Assembly (NCBI GenBank): GCA_951394045.1
Contig: OX596000.1
Coordinates: forward strand, 62,001 to 126,000
Length of the DNA: 64,000 nucleotides
DNA from: Nitzschia sp. DOCU1
Lineage: Eukaryota > Bacillariophyta > Bacillariophyceae > Bacillariales > Bacillariaceae
Reading direction: 5' to 3'
In this document: positions 10,011 to 19,862 of the stretch, one piece after another
How the letters are laid out: every line of letters begins with the position of its first letter
Numbering within the stretch: the stretch's first letter is position 1
Made by a program: the position numbers and the translations under genes
Notes under the pieces: model-generated
Database searches by the model: none
Seen by the model: only the letters and a program-made list of their open reading frames with translations
Told to the model about the DNA's origin: nothing

Positions 10011-12878
10011 ATGAATCTTTTCAATCCATTGGAAGGAACTTACCAACAGGATCCTGCCAAGAGGAATGGCGAGTATTCCGATGCTCCTACGGTTGCGGAT
10101 GTAGAGCAACAACAGTCTTCCAATGCAAATGACGCCCCTGCTACCGTCCTTGACCAAACCGTCTCTGCTGCTGGCGACGATGAGAACAAGCCTCTATTGT
10201 TGATTCAATATGGTTCCATCGACGGCAAAAAGGAAATCGCTGACGCTCAAGGAGATGTCATGGATACAATGACCGATGATGTTGCCTTTAAACGTCATCG
10301 TCATGGTAATCGATCCTTGTGGAGTACGGTTTTGGCCGTCATGGCCTTTTGTGGATTCATGGGTGCCAGCCTGTATTCCGAGGGTGTGAGCAACGCGTTG
10401 CACAATGCAGATGTCAATGGTGCCAACGGCGGTGGCTTGGACATGATGGTGATTCCCTTGTTGGCCAAAGCCAAGGAAACCAAAAAGGAAAAGCTCGATC
10501 GCAAGGATGCCAAAAAGAAGGACAAGGCCGATAAAAAGAAAGACAAGGCGGACAAAAAGGCGGCTAGGAAAAAAGCCAAAGAACAAGCCAAGAAGGAAAA
10601 GGAAGCCGAAAAAGCCAAGGAAGCAGCACAAAAGGCCAAGGAACAAAAACTCGAAAAGGCCTTGAAGCCCGGGACTCCTACACCTTATCCTGGATGCCTC
10701 GCCGTCAATGTGACTTATATTCAAGCTCCCCTCTCATGGGTCGGCCACGAGGCTGCCGCTGAAGCCATGGGCTGCCACTTGGCTTCCGTCCATGATGTCG
10801 TCGAGAACTCCAAGCTTGCAATTGATGGTCTTTTCAAAATGACACCGGGACCGGAAATCGGAATGTCTTTTGCCACGGGCAAGGTTCTTTCCAAGAACTT
10901 TTACATGGGCGGATTTGTCAATGCCACTCTGGATTGGGAATGGATTGACGGATCCGATTGGGATTATGGTCCGAATACGACGGACGGCGCCCCACCTGGC
11001 GCTTGTTTGGAATCTTCCATCAACTTTACCGAACTCATGATCAAGAATATCAGCTACGTCGGCCATTGGAAGGCGGGAGATTGTGTTACTCCGTTGCCGG
11101 CCATTTACAAATGTTGCATCGAATTCCCAACGGAAGCCCCGTCTGCGGGACCTACCATGCCCCCTACCGACGAGCCGACCTCGATTGTTGTTCAGACGGC
11201 AGAAGATTTGGAGGAAACGTTTGTGACCAGTGAGGAAGGGGAAGCCACAGCCGATGAGTCTGCTGATGACGAGTCCGAGGAAAAAGCTGGCACTGAAAAT
11301 GAGCCCTCGTCCGAAAACGAAGCTGACGAGCCTTCTGAGTCGGAAGAAGAATCCGCTTCACTTGACGAAAACTCATCTGGATCCGAAGAAGATTCTGCTG
11401 ATAGCTCGGAGAATGAGGCCGCTGCGGAAGAAGAGCCTGCCGCTGAGGGTCCAAAGAAGAAACATCATAAGAAGCAAGCTTCTTCTGCTGCCGAAGAGGA
11501 AGCCTCTTCATCTAAAGACGAGTCAGTTGATGAGGAACCCGAGGAGGCGTCTGCCGACGATGGGGTCGCGTCCGAAGAAGAAGAAGCTTCAGCTGAGGAA
11601 GCCTCTGCCGAAGAGGAACCCACCGCTGAGATTCCAAAGAAGAAACATCATAAGAAGCACGTTTCTTCTGCTGCCGACGACGAAGCTTCTTCATCTGAAG
11701 ACGAGTCAGTTGATGAGGAACCCGAGGAGGCGTCTGCCGACGATGGGGTCGCGTCCGAAGAAGAAGAAGAAGCTTCAGCTGAGGAAGCCTCTGCCGAAGA
11801 GGAACCCGCCGCTGAGATTCCAAAGAAGAAACATCATAAGAAGCACGCTTCTTCTCCTGCCACCGAGGAACCCTCCGCGTCTGAAGAGGAGTCAGTTGAT
11901 GAGGAACCCGCGGAGGCGTCTGCCGACGATGAGGTCGCATCCGACGAAGAAGAGTCAGCTGAGGAAGCCTCTGCCGAAGAGGAACCTGCCGCTGAGAGTC
12001 CAATGAAGAAGCATCATAAGAAGCACGCTTCTTCTCCTGCCACCGAGGAACCCTCCGCGTCTGAAGAGGAGTCAGTTGATGAGGAACCCGCGGAGGCCTC
12101 TGCCGATGATGAGGTCGCGTCCGACGAAGAAGAGTCAGCTGAGGAAGCCTCTGCCGAAGAGGAACCTGCCGCTGAGAGTCCAAAGAAGAAGCATCATAAG
12201 ACGCACGCTTCTTCTGCTCCCGATGAGGAACCTCCCTCCGCGTCTGATGACGAGGCAGCTGGTGAGGAACCCGACGCGGAGGCCTCTGCCGACGATGAGG
12301 TCGCGGCCGACGAAGAAGAGTCAGCTGAGGAAGCCTCTGCCGAAGAGGAACCTGCCGCTGAGAGTCCAAAGAAGAAACATCATAAGACGCACGCTTCTTC
12401 TGCTCCCGATGAGGAACCTCCCTCCGCGTCTGATGACGAGGCAGCTGGCGAGGAACCCGAAGCGGCGTCTGCCGACGATAAAGTCGCTTCTGAAGACGAG
12501 TCATCTGATGAGGAACCCTACGTGTCTGAAGAGGAGTCCTCAGTTGATGAGGAACCCGAAGAGGCGTCTGCCGACGATGAAGTCTCGTCCGAAGAAGAAG
12601 CTTCCACAATGGTAACTCCCGCTTCGACTGATGATGATGCTGTGACTGATGCTTCCACTACTACTACGGCTACTGAAGCTTCTGTTCCTGCTACTCCTGC
12701 TGCCGCAGTCCTCCCCGAAACACCCGCTGGCACACCAGCTGCGAATGTGGCTGCTCCGGATACAGCCAGTGCCGATGCTACACCATCGTCCGTAGATGAT
12801 GCCTCGGATGATGATAATGATGGCAGTGAAGAAGAAGGCGACGACGATGACGACGACGATGATGATGCTCGTGTCTAA
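10011..12878 (+). CDS. Membrane-anchored C-type-lectin-like protein with Lys/His and acidic repeats
   Basis: This is a single exon of 955 aa. Residues 1-100 are hydrophilic, 102-121 form one membrane segment (type II anchor), and 155-222 are an almost pure Lys/Ala/Glu helix. Residues 224-370 resemble a C-type-lectin-like domain: AEAMGCHLASVHD, WEWIDGSDWDYG and GHWKAGDC with paired Cys. The canonical EPN/WND sugar-binding motifs are not seen. From about 470 to 840 there are six repeats of about 60 aa, each pairing a basic PKKKHHKKHASS block with a Ser/Glu/Asp/Ala-rich stretch. The tail is Thr/Ala-rich and then poly-Asp. The DNA repeat unit is about 180 bp (11,440-12,500) and its copies are very similar, so repeat number may vary. 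Poly-cationic/acidic low-complexity proteins in diatoms often act at silica or cell-wall surfaces; a wall or adhesion role is inference. Confidence 0.75.
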   Translation: MNLFNPLEGTYQQDPAKRNGEYSDAPTVADVEQQQSSNANDAPATVLDQTVSAAGDDENKPLLLIQYGSIDGKKEIADAQGDVMDTMTDDVAFKRHRHGNRSLWSTVLAVMAFCGFMGASLYSEGVSNALHNADVNGANGGGLDMMVIPLLAKAKETKKEKLDRKDAKKKDKADKKKDKADKKAARKKAKEQAKKEKEAEKAKEAAQKAKEQKLEKALKPGTPTPYPGCLAVNVTYIQAPLSWVGHEAAAEAMGCHLASVHDVVENSKLAIDGLFKMTPGPEIGMSFATGKVLSKNFYMGGFVNATLDWEWIDGSDWDYGPNTTDGAPPGACLESSINFTELMIKNISYVGHWKAGDCVTPLPAIYKCCIEFPTEAPSAGPTMPPTDEPTSIVVQTAEDLEETFVTSEEGEATADESADDESEEKAGTENEPSSENEADEPSESEEESASLDENSSGSEEDSADSSENEAAAEEEPAAEGPKKKHHKKQASSAAEEEASSSKDESVDEEPEEASADDGVASEEEEASAEEASAEEEPTAEIPKKKHHKKHVSSAADDEASSSEDESVDEEPEEASADDGVASEEEEEASAEEASAEEEPAAEIPKKKHHKKHASSPATEEPSASEEESVDEEPAEASADDEVASDEEESAEEASAEEEPAAESPMKKHHKKHASSPATEEPSASEEESVDEEPAEASADDEVASDEEESAEEASAEEEPAAESPKKKHHKTHASSAPDEEPPSASDDEAAGEEPDAEASADDEVAADEEESAEEASAEEEPAAESPKKKHHKTHASSAPDEEPPSASDDEAAGEEPEAASADDKVASEDESSDEEPYVSEEESSVDEEPEEASADDEVSSEEEASTMVTPASTDDDAVTDASTTTTATEASVPATPAAAVLPETPAGTPAANVAAPDTASADATPSSVDDASDDDNDGSEEEGDDDDDDDDDARV
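11440..12500 (+). repeat. Coding tandem repeat, about 180 bp, six units
   Basis: Units begin at the codons for the EEPAAE/EEPTAE motif near 11425, 11620, 11805, 11985, 12165 and 12345. Units 3-4 and 5-6 are nearly identical to each other, showing recent pairwise duplication. The same periodicity produces long spurious ORFs in other frames. Confidence 0.8.
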
Positions 12879-13638
12879 ACGGGCCTTTTGGGTATCACAT
12901 TGACAGTTCCAGCCATGGACTTTTTCCCATCAGGATTCCCTTCGTCGTGCCCTTTTACCTTGCTGCTGCTCTCCATCCTGCTACTTGTTTCCAAGTTCCA
13001 ATTATGATATTCTATGAAAGATTCTATAATGGAGCGAAAACAGAAACTAGCTACCCTTCTATCGGGGTAACTACAACGGAAATTTTGCTCTCGTTTAAAG
13101 ATTTTAACAACAACAAGAACCAAAAACCAACAAATACTCGTGTTCTAGTACTCACAAAAGAGTGCTGTATCGATCTATCACTCTAGAACCAAGCTTGCAC
13201 TAGCTACCGGCAGCTAGTTGCCTCTCCCACCGTATCTTTTCTCTCGTATGCTATCATTGCGAAGCGTCTTAGCCGTCGCCTTCGACGAAGACGTCCGATC
13301 CACACGACTGCTTTTTCATGTACTTACCTATGGAAGGTACCTTTCATTTGCGGCAGCCTATCGTACATACTTTCGTCCGGCTGTCCACGCACGCCCTGCC
13401 TCCATTCAACGGATGGATCTCGCGCCCGCCTCTACAAGAATTTTGGTACGATTTGTACATCGCCAAAACCTTTGGATACGGTTGCTCCGATGATAGCGTT
13501 GCTGCCACCATGGCGGCAGTGGGGCGGGTCTCATCGCCATGCAGATTTAACTCTTGCCCGTTTGATCATTGCTGTCGTTATCTATCTTTCATTTGTTCAT
13601 TCGTTAGCTAGCATTGCTAGTATCACCACTATTCTATC
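12879..13638. other. Intergenic region upstream of Sec8
   Basis: This is 760 bp without a supported gene. Short ORFs at 13218-13663 have no recognisable domain. The region presumably contains the Sec8 promoter. Confidence 0.4.
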
Positions 13639-16600
13639 ATGCCCGCCGGTCCTCCTCCTCTGAAAAGCAGCAAGACAAAAAAGGATCGCAGTCACAATGC
13701 TCCTTTGACTTTCAGTACAAATTCGGGCGGTGAAGCCGAAGATCATCCCGACTTGCTGGAACTGGAAGAACGCCTAACGGAAGAAGTCGATGAGGAGTTT
13801 TTTATGGATCCCCGCAAATTTCATACCTTGCATCGTGTCATTGACGTCTTGGGTATGCAATTAGAGACGGATGCTCCCAAGGGTCGCATGGATTTGCAGG
13901 CGAATCCTGCCTATAAGATTTTGAAGAGACAACAAGAAGTGGTCGAAGAAGCCATTGAACATCTTGCGCTGATTCATTGCGCCGATTTGAATGGCTCCGT
14001 GGTGCAAGTCGGCAGAGTGGCCCGTCAATTCAATGATGCCGTCACGCAAGTGCGACACCTTCGTAAACAAGTCAAGGAAATTCAAGAAACTCTGGGGGCT
14101 AATGCCGAATCTGGGCAGCAACAAAATGCCGCTGCTGCCGCCGCAGCGGCCACCACGTCCAATACTCTACGCGAACTATGGCTCAAGAAACTCGAAGCCG
14201 AAGCCGTGCTGAGTTTATTGGACAAGCTCGATCGGATTCGGGCTGCCCCACGGCACTTTGATGTGTGCCTCCAGCAACATTGCATCGGAGCCGCCGTCGT
14301 GACGGTAGCTCAAGCTCTAGATACCATGTTTAGTAGTGACGTGTCGCAAGTCCAGGCATTGCATAAAATCATGGAACAACTCATGATGCGCAAACAAAAA
14401 GCCGAAGAAGTCGTCTGGGAATGGTTATTGGATGTGCTGTTTTTAAGAACGGGCAATGGAGCGGCCGAGTACTTGTTGAGCACCGACGCGACTACCGCCA
14501 ATGAGTATTATCAACCCTATGGCATTAGTAATCCCTTCCTGAGTCCGCAATGGCGATTTGCTCTGGCACAAGACCTTCAGGTCGAACAACAGCAACAACA
14601 ACAACAGCAACAGTTACCCAAGGATAATTTTGCCGAAGAAGATTGGCAACAAGACGATGAGGAAGTCTTTGCGCAAACCATGATGATTCCTTTAGCGGTC
14701 ATGGAAGCCGAATTTGATTTAGAGTCGGAAGAACGACGTCATTTGCAATTGGAAGATGCCGACGAAGCGCCCGTGACGACGGTCGTAACCTCACGCAAAC
14801 ACAAGAGAAAGCCAGACACCAAACCCCACTATGCCGATCATGTCTTGGCACTACGGACATTAGTGGAATGTCTAGTGAGATTGCGTCGTTTGGATGATGT
14901 CGAACGGATCATTTTGGAGTCGCTCGAAAAAGAAGTGGAAGGTCTAGTGCAACGAGAACAAGCTCGAACCTTTTTAAGAGTCGAACGATCGGCCAATGCG
15001 TCACGATTTGCCATGTTGCATCAAAAGACGGGAGCGTCTTCGGATTTGAGAGATTTTCGGCGTCACCTCAATTCGGTCGTGGCAGCCTTTGGCAATGTGC
15101 AATTGCGATTGGCACATTTGGCTCAAATCATTCGACATCGATTGGTACGTTGGTCGAAAACTTCTGGAATCTACATGCTGCTGGCAACCACTCTCTCACC
15201 TTTTGCTCTACTGTATAGACTACTGACAAGACACTCAGTCACTCGGCAGCCTACTCGAATCCTTCGGCTGCCTTGGCAACCGCCATTCAAAGCGCCAAGG
15301 ATGCCATGGAACGGGAACTCAAATCGTTTTTGGATGCCTGCCTGCAAGAAAAAGCCGAAAAAGAACCTGAATTTAATATCAACATGCTTACCAACGTCAG
15401 TGGACAATCGCGTCAAATTGCCAATATTACCAAACGTCGTCCGAATGGTGCCGAATCGGGACTTTTTAATTTGGGAATCATTGACAACAAGTCTGGCACT
15501 GACAAGGACAATGCCACCAGCACAGCCGAAGCATGGTTGACTGCCTCCACAACGAGTCGTCGATCCACGATTCAATCGTTAGCAACACCCAAGTTTGTCG
15601 CCGAAGTCTTGTTTGTCAAGACGACACACAATGGCAAACCCCAAGTTCGTCATGCCCTCTTTTTTCGACGTGCCCTGTCCAAATGGCAACGCGACACGGC
15701 TATATTGAGAGAACAATTGGCGCGAGCCACGCTTGAAGATATGGCCACTCCTTCGTATCGTTCCAGGGATGAAACTCCTGCGCTCGAGTATTTGGATGTT
15801 GTCATTCAACGAGATTTACTTCCCATTTTACAAGAAGAAGCTGTCAATGGGACCGTCCAAGCCTTGGAACGACCGGATGCTTTTGATCCAGTCTTGGATC
15901 GCAATGTCTATGCCCGAGCAGATTCCAATGAACCACAAGATGTCGACATGTGCCGGGCCTGTAATGCGGTCTATCATTTCACGTCGCCACTTTTTTTGGC
16001 CTTGCATCGTCTGCCAAAAGGTGGAGAAATGTATTTGCCATTGGTTGCCGTCTTGGAGCATGTCATTTTGACCTTTATTAGCCGTGTCAAGCAGCAAGTG
16101 TCGCGCTTGTGTAGCGGCAAGACTGCCTTGCAACTAATTATGGATACGGCAGGTCAAAAGGATGGTCGGGACTTTGGTGTTATTATGGAACGCCGTAAGG
16201 CCTTTGCGCAACTTGTGTTGGCGTATGCGGATGGAGACTTGTTGGAAGCTGCGGCGGTATCCGACGATACCGAAGCTACGGCGGTACCATTGTTGAGTCC
16301 TTCCGCTTCGGATAGTCCCAACAAGGCACAGATTCAGCAATCGAAAATGGCGGCCTTGTCGGGATTTGATGATTTGGATTTTGTGGGAGGTGTCGAACGA
16401 GAGGAACTCAACTTAAGCAATGAGCTAGCCTATGTCAAGCCCTTTTTGGAATTTGCCGGGATGGAAAACAACAATACCATCAAGACTTGTACGGACGAGC
16501 ACCTCATGAAGGCTGCCTGTCTAGCACATTCTCTCTTGAAGCTTTCGAGTCTCTTGGACTCTCGTTTGAAGGTTCGAAGTGCCTTTGGCGGCATCACTAC

Positions 16601-17255
16601 CAAGACGTTGATGAATACTCGAGCCCTCCGCGAAGCTATCAAGACCATCAAAGCAAATGGACTCAAAATGGCTAAATTTTGCCGCGCCGATGTATTGCTC
16701 CAAGCCATTACGCGTCTGGCCAAGGTGTGTAATTCCTCTACGATTGTGGCGCGGGATGCCGTCCGTATTCCTTCGTCTGTCAACGACTTGGGTGAATACA
16801 TGACGGCCGCGTCGGATAACTTGCGAGAAGCTGCTGGAAACGCGGTGACGGCCTATGCCTTTTCGACGCTCGAACAGTACATTCCGTTGTGTTTGATCCA
16901 AACCGTTCGCGTCTTGGCGGCTGGCAAGGGCATTGTCACCAAGGCGCCTCTCACAATGAACGGCATTGAAGCTTTGGATAGATCAGGATCTGTCCTGTAT
17001 CGCGACTTGAAAGGAGCGACGTCGTTTGACAATTCGTTTTGGGACATCGAATTGGCTGCCGTTTCGTTTGAGCGGTCGGCGTCTTTCATCGCCATGATGG
17101 AATTGGAAATGGCCGAATTGGAGGCCTACTATCAGGAGAACCGCAACGACTTTTCGGAACAAGACTTTCAGCTCATGTTCGGTATGAATGGGCCACGCCG
17201 CAAAGGTGACATTGGGCGCTACCACATGTTGGTCAAGCGATTGGATAAGACTTAG
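13639..17255 (+). CDS. SEC8: Exocyst complex component Sec8
   Basis: Exons 13639-15144 and 15219-17255 flank a 74-nt phase-0 intron (GTACGT donor, TATAG acceptor) and give 1180 aa. The N-terminal part (about residues 80-190) has the Sec8 helical block with HLALIHCADLNGSVVQ and the following coiled coil. The LWLKKLEAEAVLSLLDKL and ALRTLVECLVRL segments also fit the Sec8 family. Sec8 is a subunit of the octameric exocyst that tethers secretory vesicles to the plasma membrane. A poly-Gln stretch lies near residue 320 and a poly-Ala stretch near 165. It is slightly longer than animal and yeast Sec8 (about 970-1065 aa) because of low-complexity inserts. Identity rests on remote helical similarity, so another exocyst subunit is the main alternative. 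Confidence 0.72.
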
Positions 17256-18512
17256 GAAATGGTGAGAAGCATTCCGCGAGTTCGGCGAATCTGAGAATGA
17301 CGAAATCGAATTTACAACCAATGGATCGATAGGACTGAATCTTCCATGTGGAGTGTTAACTCTCTTCTGACTTATCTTGCCGGGTAGTCTTTGACCATCG
17401 CCTTTGCTACGCCTCGGGTCTCTCATCTTGTTCTTGCCAGCTTTCTCCGACAGAAGAACATTTGTTTGAAACGGGTTCGTAGTGAAAGGGTAAGTGACTT
17501 GGTAACTAGCCTGCTTGCTACGTTTGAAAAATCGTATCTGGGTTCATGCAGCCGAGAGAAGGAAGAGACGAAAAACAAAATCCACTTATTCTACACACTG
17601 AATGACAGTGAGGAATGAAGTTTCATTACGAGTAGTCTGACTCAAAATAGCGAAAGCACGGCGACGTCGATGACGAAATGCACCACCCATACAACAAATG
17701 CTCTGACATTCACTTCTAACTTCGCCCGTATTGCTGGACATCACAGGACGCCAGTAAGGCATGGCAAAATCGATGCCCGTTTAGCACCAACAACCATCAG
17801 CAAATGCCCTAATGTCAATTCGCTCGTTTTTCTTGCTGACATCACAGTACATTGGGTCGTTGTTTAATAGCATTGAGTTGACAAGAGTTCTGCTCGCTGG
17901 AAAAGTCGACGGTTTTCAACTAGAGGATCGTCCCAGCGTAGCTACCTGCTACGATAACTATCGTCTGCACGATGGCAGATAATAGCATTGTCATCTCAGT
18001 GCGGAGACCGTACGACACTGTCAAGGAACACTTGCGACTGAAGCAGAGACACGTACTACACTGTCAAGGAACACTTGAGACTGAAGAAGAGACACGAAGG
18101 GGTGAACGTACACTGGTTGGCAATTGTGTCAACAGATGGTCGCATTCCCTTCGGAGCGAAACTACCGGTAGGCATTCGCGGAATTCCTATTGACAAGGGG
18201 CTTTTCAAATTTTGCTTGCATGGGTTCATAATGGGAACGGTAACCGACGCAAATGTCCTCTCCACTGCAATCGGTACAGCAAATCAGACTACCTTCGCCA
18301 GATGACGGCACAGAATAGTGGAACGTCAGCGTTTTTCGCTAACGCCAAGGTGCCCATTTTGGACGCATGTTAAATGAAGACGATAAAGGAATGGAACCGC
18401 AATAGCGGAGAAGAAAAAGGCATCGGAAAGTTCGAAAAGCCACAAGAACCCGCTTTTCCAGCAACTACAATTTAGGAATCGACGCATACACGAAGTGCCA
18501 AGTGAAATCGCC
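17256..18512. other. Intergenic region, Sec8 to HSF-A
   Basis: This is 1.26 kb with no convincing gene. It contains a 43-bp tandem duplication at 18015-18100, listed separately. Short ORFs on both strands around 17391-18305 lack domains. Confidence 0.4.
18015..18100. repeat. 43-bp tandem duplication
   Basis: Two copies of a unit starting ACACTGTCAAGGAACACTTG lie at 18015-18057 and from 18058. They differ at a few positions. The core CAAGGAACACTTG is itself nearly palindromic. Confidence 0.65.
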
Positions 18513-19400
18513 ATGAAAAATGCCTCAGCACCGTCCAATTTCCCTGAACGACTTGTCGTGCTGCTCGAGGAGTCCGGTGATAAAGGATTCGGCAATGTGA
18601 TTCGATGGCTTCCTAATGGAAACGGTTTCCAGGTTTTGAGTCGCGAAATGATGGAGGAGACTGTGATTCCGCAATATTTTGGGGCTACAAGGTGGAAATC
18701 CTTTCAACGGCAACTCAACCTGTATGGTTTTCGATCCATCAAAGACCCAATATCGAAAGAACGTAAGTGTGACAGCCAAGCATTGCCTGGAAGAAAGTTG
18801 GAGGAACTGGTGCTGTGTGATGTGGTAATCGTCAGCAAATAATGTGGTCTCATCAAATGTCGTACATTCTCGTCCTTTCTCTACACTTTTGCACCAGGTT
18901 ACTTCCATCATCCTCACTTTAGGAGGGATCAACAGCATCAGTTAAACTCTACAATCATGAAAAGACAGAGGACGACGAACGACGCCGACGTAACAAGAAC
19001 AAACGCACCCTCGCTCAGCACCACCACCACCAGAAAGAAGATGAGCCCACCAGATTCTCCCCCTGTATTACATTCATCCACCATGATCGCCAAGAGTACG
19101 ACGCAGCAGCAGAAGCCGGAGAAGTACCGGATTACAGCGGGCACAGCACAAGCAACGACAACAAGAAAGGCTCCTGCTGAGCCACATTTTGTTTACTATC
19201 CTCGTGAAGAACAACAAGAAGATCATCAGCATCGGTGGCAGCATGATGGCAGTGGGGGCAATCATGACGAAAACCCTGCCATCGGTGAGGATCAGGAGCG
19301 GAAGATGACACCACCAATTGACAACAGTGCTCATCGGCAAGAGTTTACAAGGAACGATATCATCAAGGAAATCATCAGTACTTTTCTTGCGAGGAGGTAG
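18513..19400 (+). CDS. Heat-shock-factor-type DNA-binding protein, HSF-A
   Basis: Exons 18513-18762 and 18898-19400 join (GTAAGT donor, CACCAG acceptor, phase 1) to 250 aa. The HSF DNA-binding domain covers about residues 8-100: FPERLVVLLEE, NVIRWLPNGNGFQV, YFGATRWKSFQRQLNLYGF (recognition helix) and, across the intron, ERYFHHPHFRRDQ. No clear heptad-repeat trimerisation region follows; the rest is Thr/Gln/His-rich. The last residues TRNDIIKEIISTFLARR are conserved in HSF-B at 24464, as are exon-1 length (250 nt) and intron phase. HSF-type factors are greatly expanded in diatoms and are nuclear transcription regulators. Targets are unknown. Confidence 0.85.
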
Positions 19401-19852
19401 TAGTAGTACTAGTTCTTCATCGTGGGCGTGGACACGACGACAACAGAGGACGGCATCATTATGATGATCGTCCTTGCCGCGCACTCTCCTTTGTTGTTGC
19501 TGCTCTCCAATGTCGCTAATGTTCAGCCACAGCACGAGTCATGGTGGGAAGACGAGGGTGGTCTTGCAGGCCGCGCGCCGCGCTCTTACTACTGCCGCAT
19601 CTTTCTTGTGGTCAAGCGATTGCTTGGATACGTTGTTTGTGGGAGGGAAGAAGGTCAGCGATGATTTCTCCGTATTTCGGCAAACAAGAACCTGAGACAC
19701 CAGCAGTGAAGAAATCGAATCTACAACCAAGAAGCATGGACCGATCGATAGACTCAAAGAATATGCTGCGTAACACGGACTATGCAACGACGCAAAACGT
19801 CGTCGAATCTGGATACGCAAAAAGTAGTAGTAGTAGTACTCTTCCTCTCTGT
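19401..19852. other. Spacer between HSF-A and the LINE
   Basis: This is 452 bp with no convincing gene. Short ORFs occur on both strands, and AGTAGT-type simple repeats lie at 19398-19412 and 19823-19838. The LINE target-site duplication follows directly. Confidence 0.4.
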
Positions 19853-19862
19853 TCGAATTAAT
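19853..19862. repeat. LINE target-site duplication, left copy
   Basis: TCGAATTAAT here is identical to 23881-23890 and lies exactly at the two ends of the LINE. Bases outside differ, so the duplication is exactly 10 bp. Confidence 0.85.

Noticed and set aside
11425..12500. Regular repeats considered as a CRISPR array
   Set aside because: Units are about 180 bp, coding and have no unique spacers. The context is eukaryotic.
11230..12609. Long ORFs of 365 aa (-), 258 aa and 179 aa (+) inside the lectin-like gene
   Set aside because: They are frame shadows of the GAA/GAG/TCT-rich coding repeat. Their Arg/Leu/Pro composition follows from the repeat and they carry no domain.
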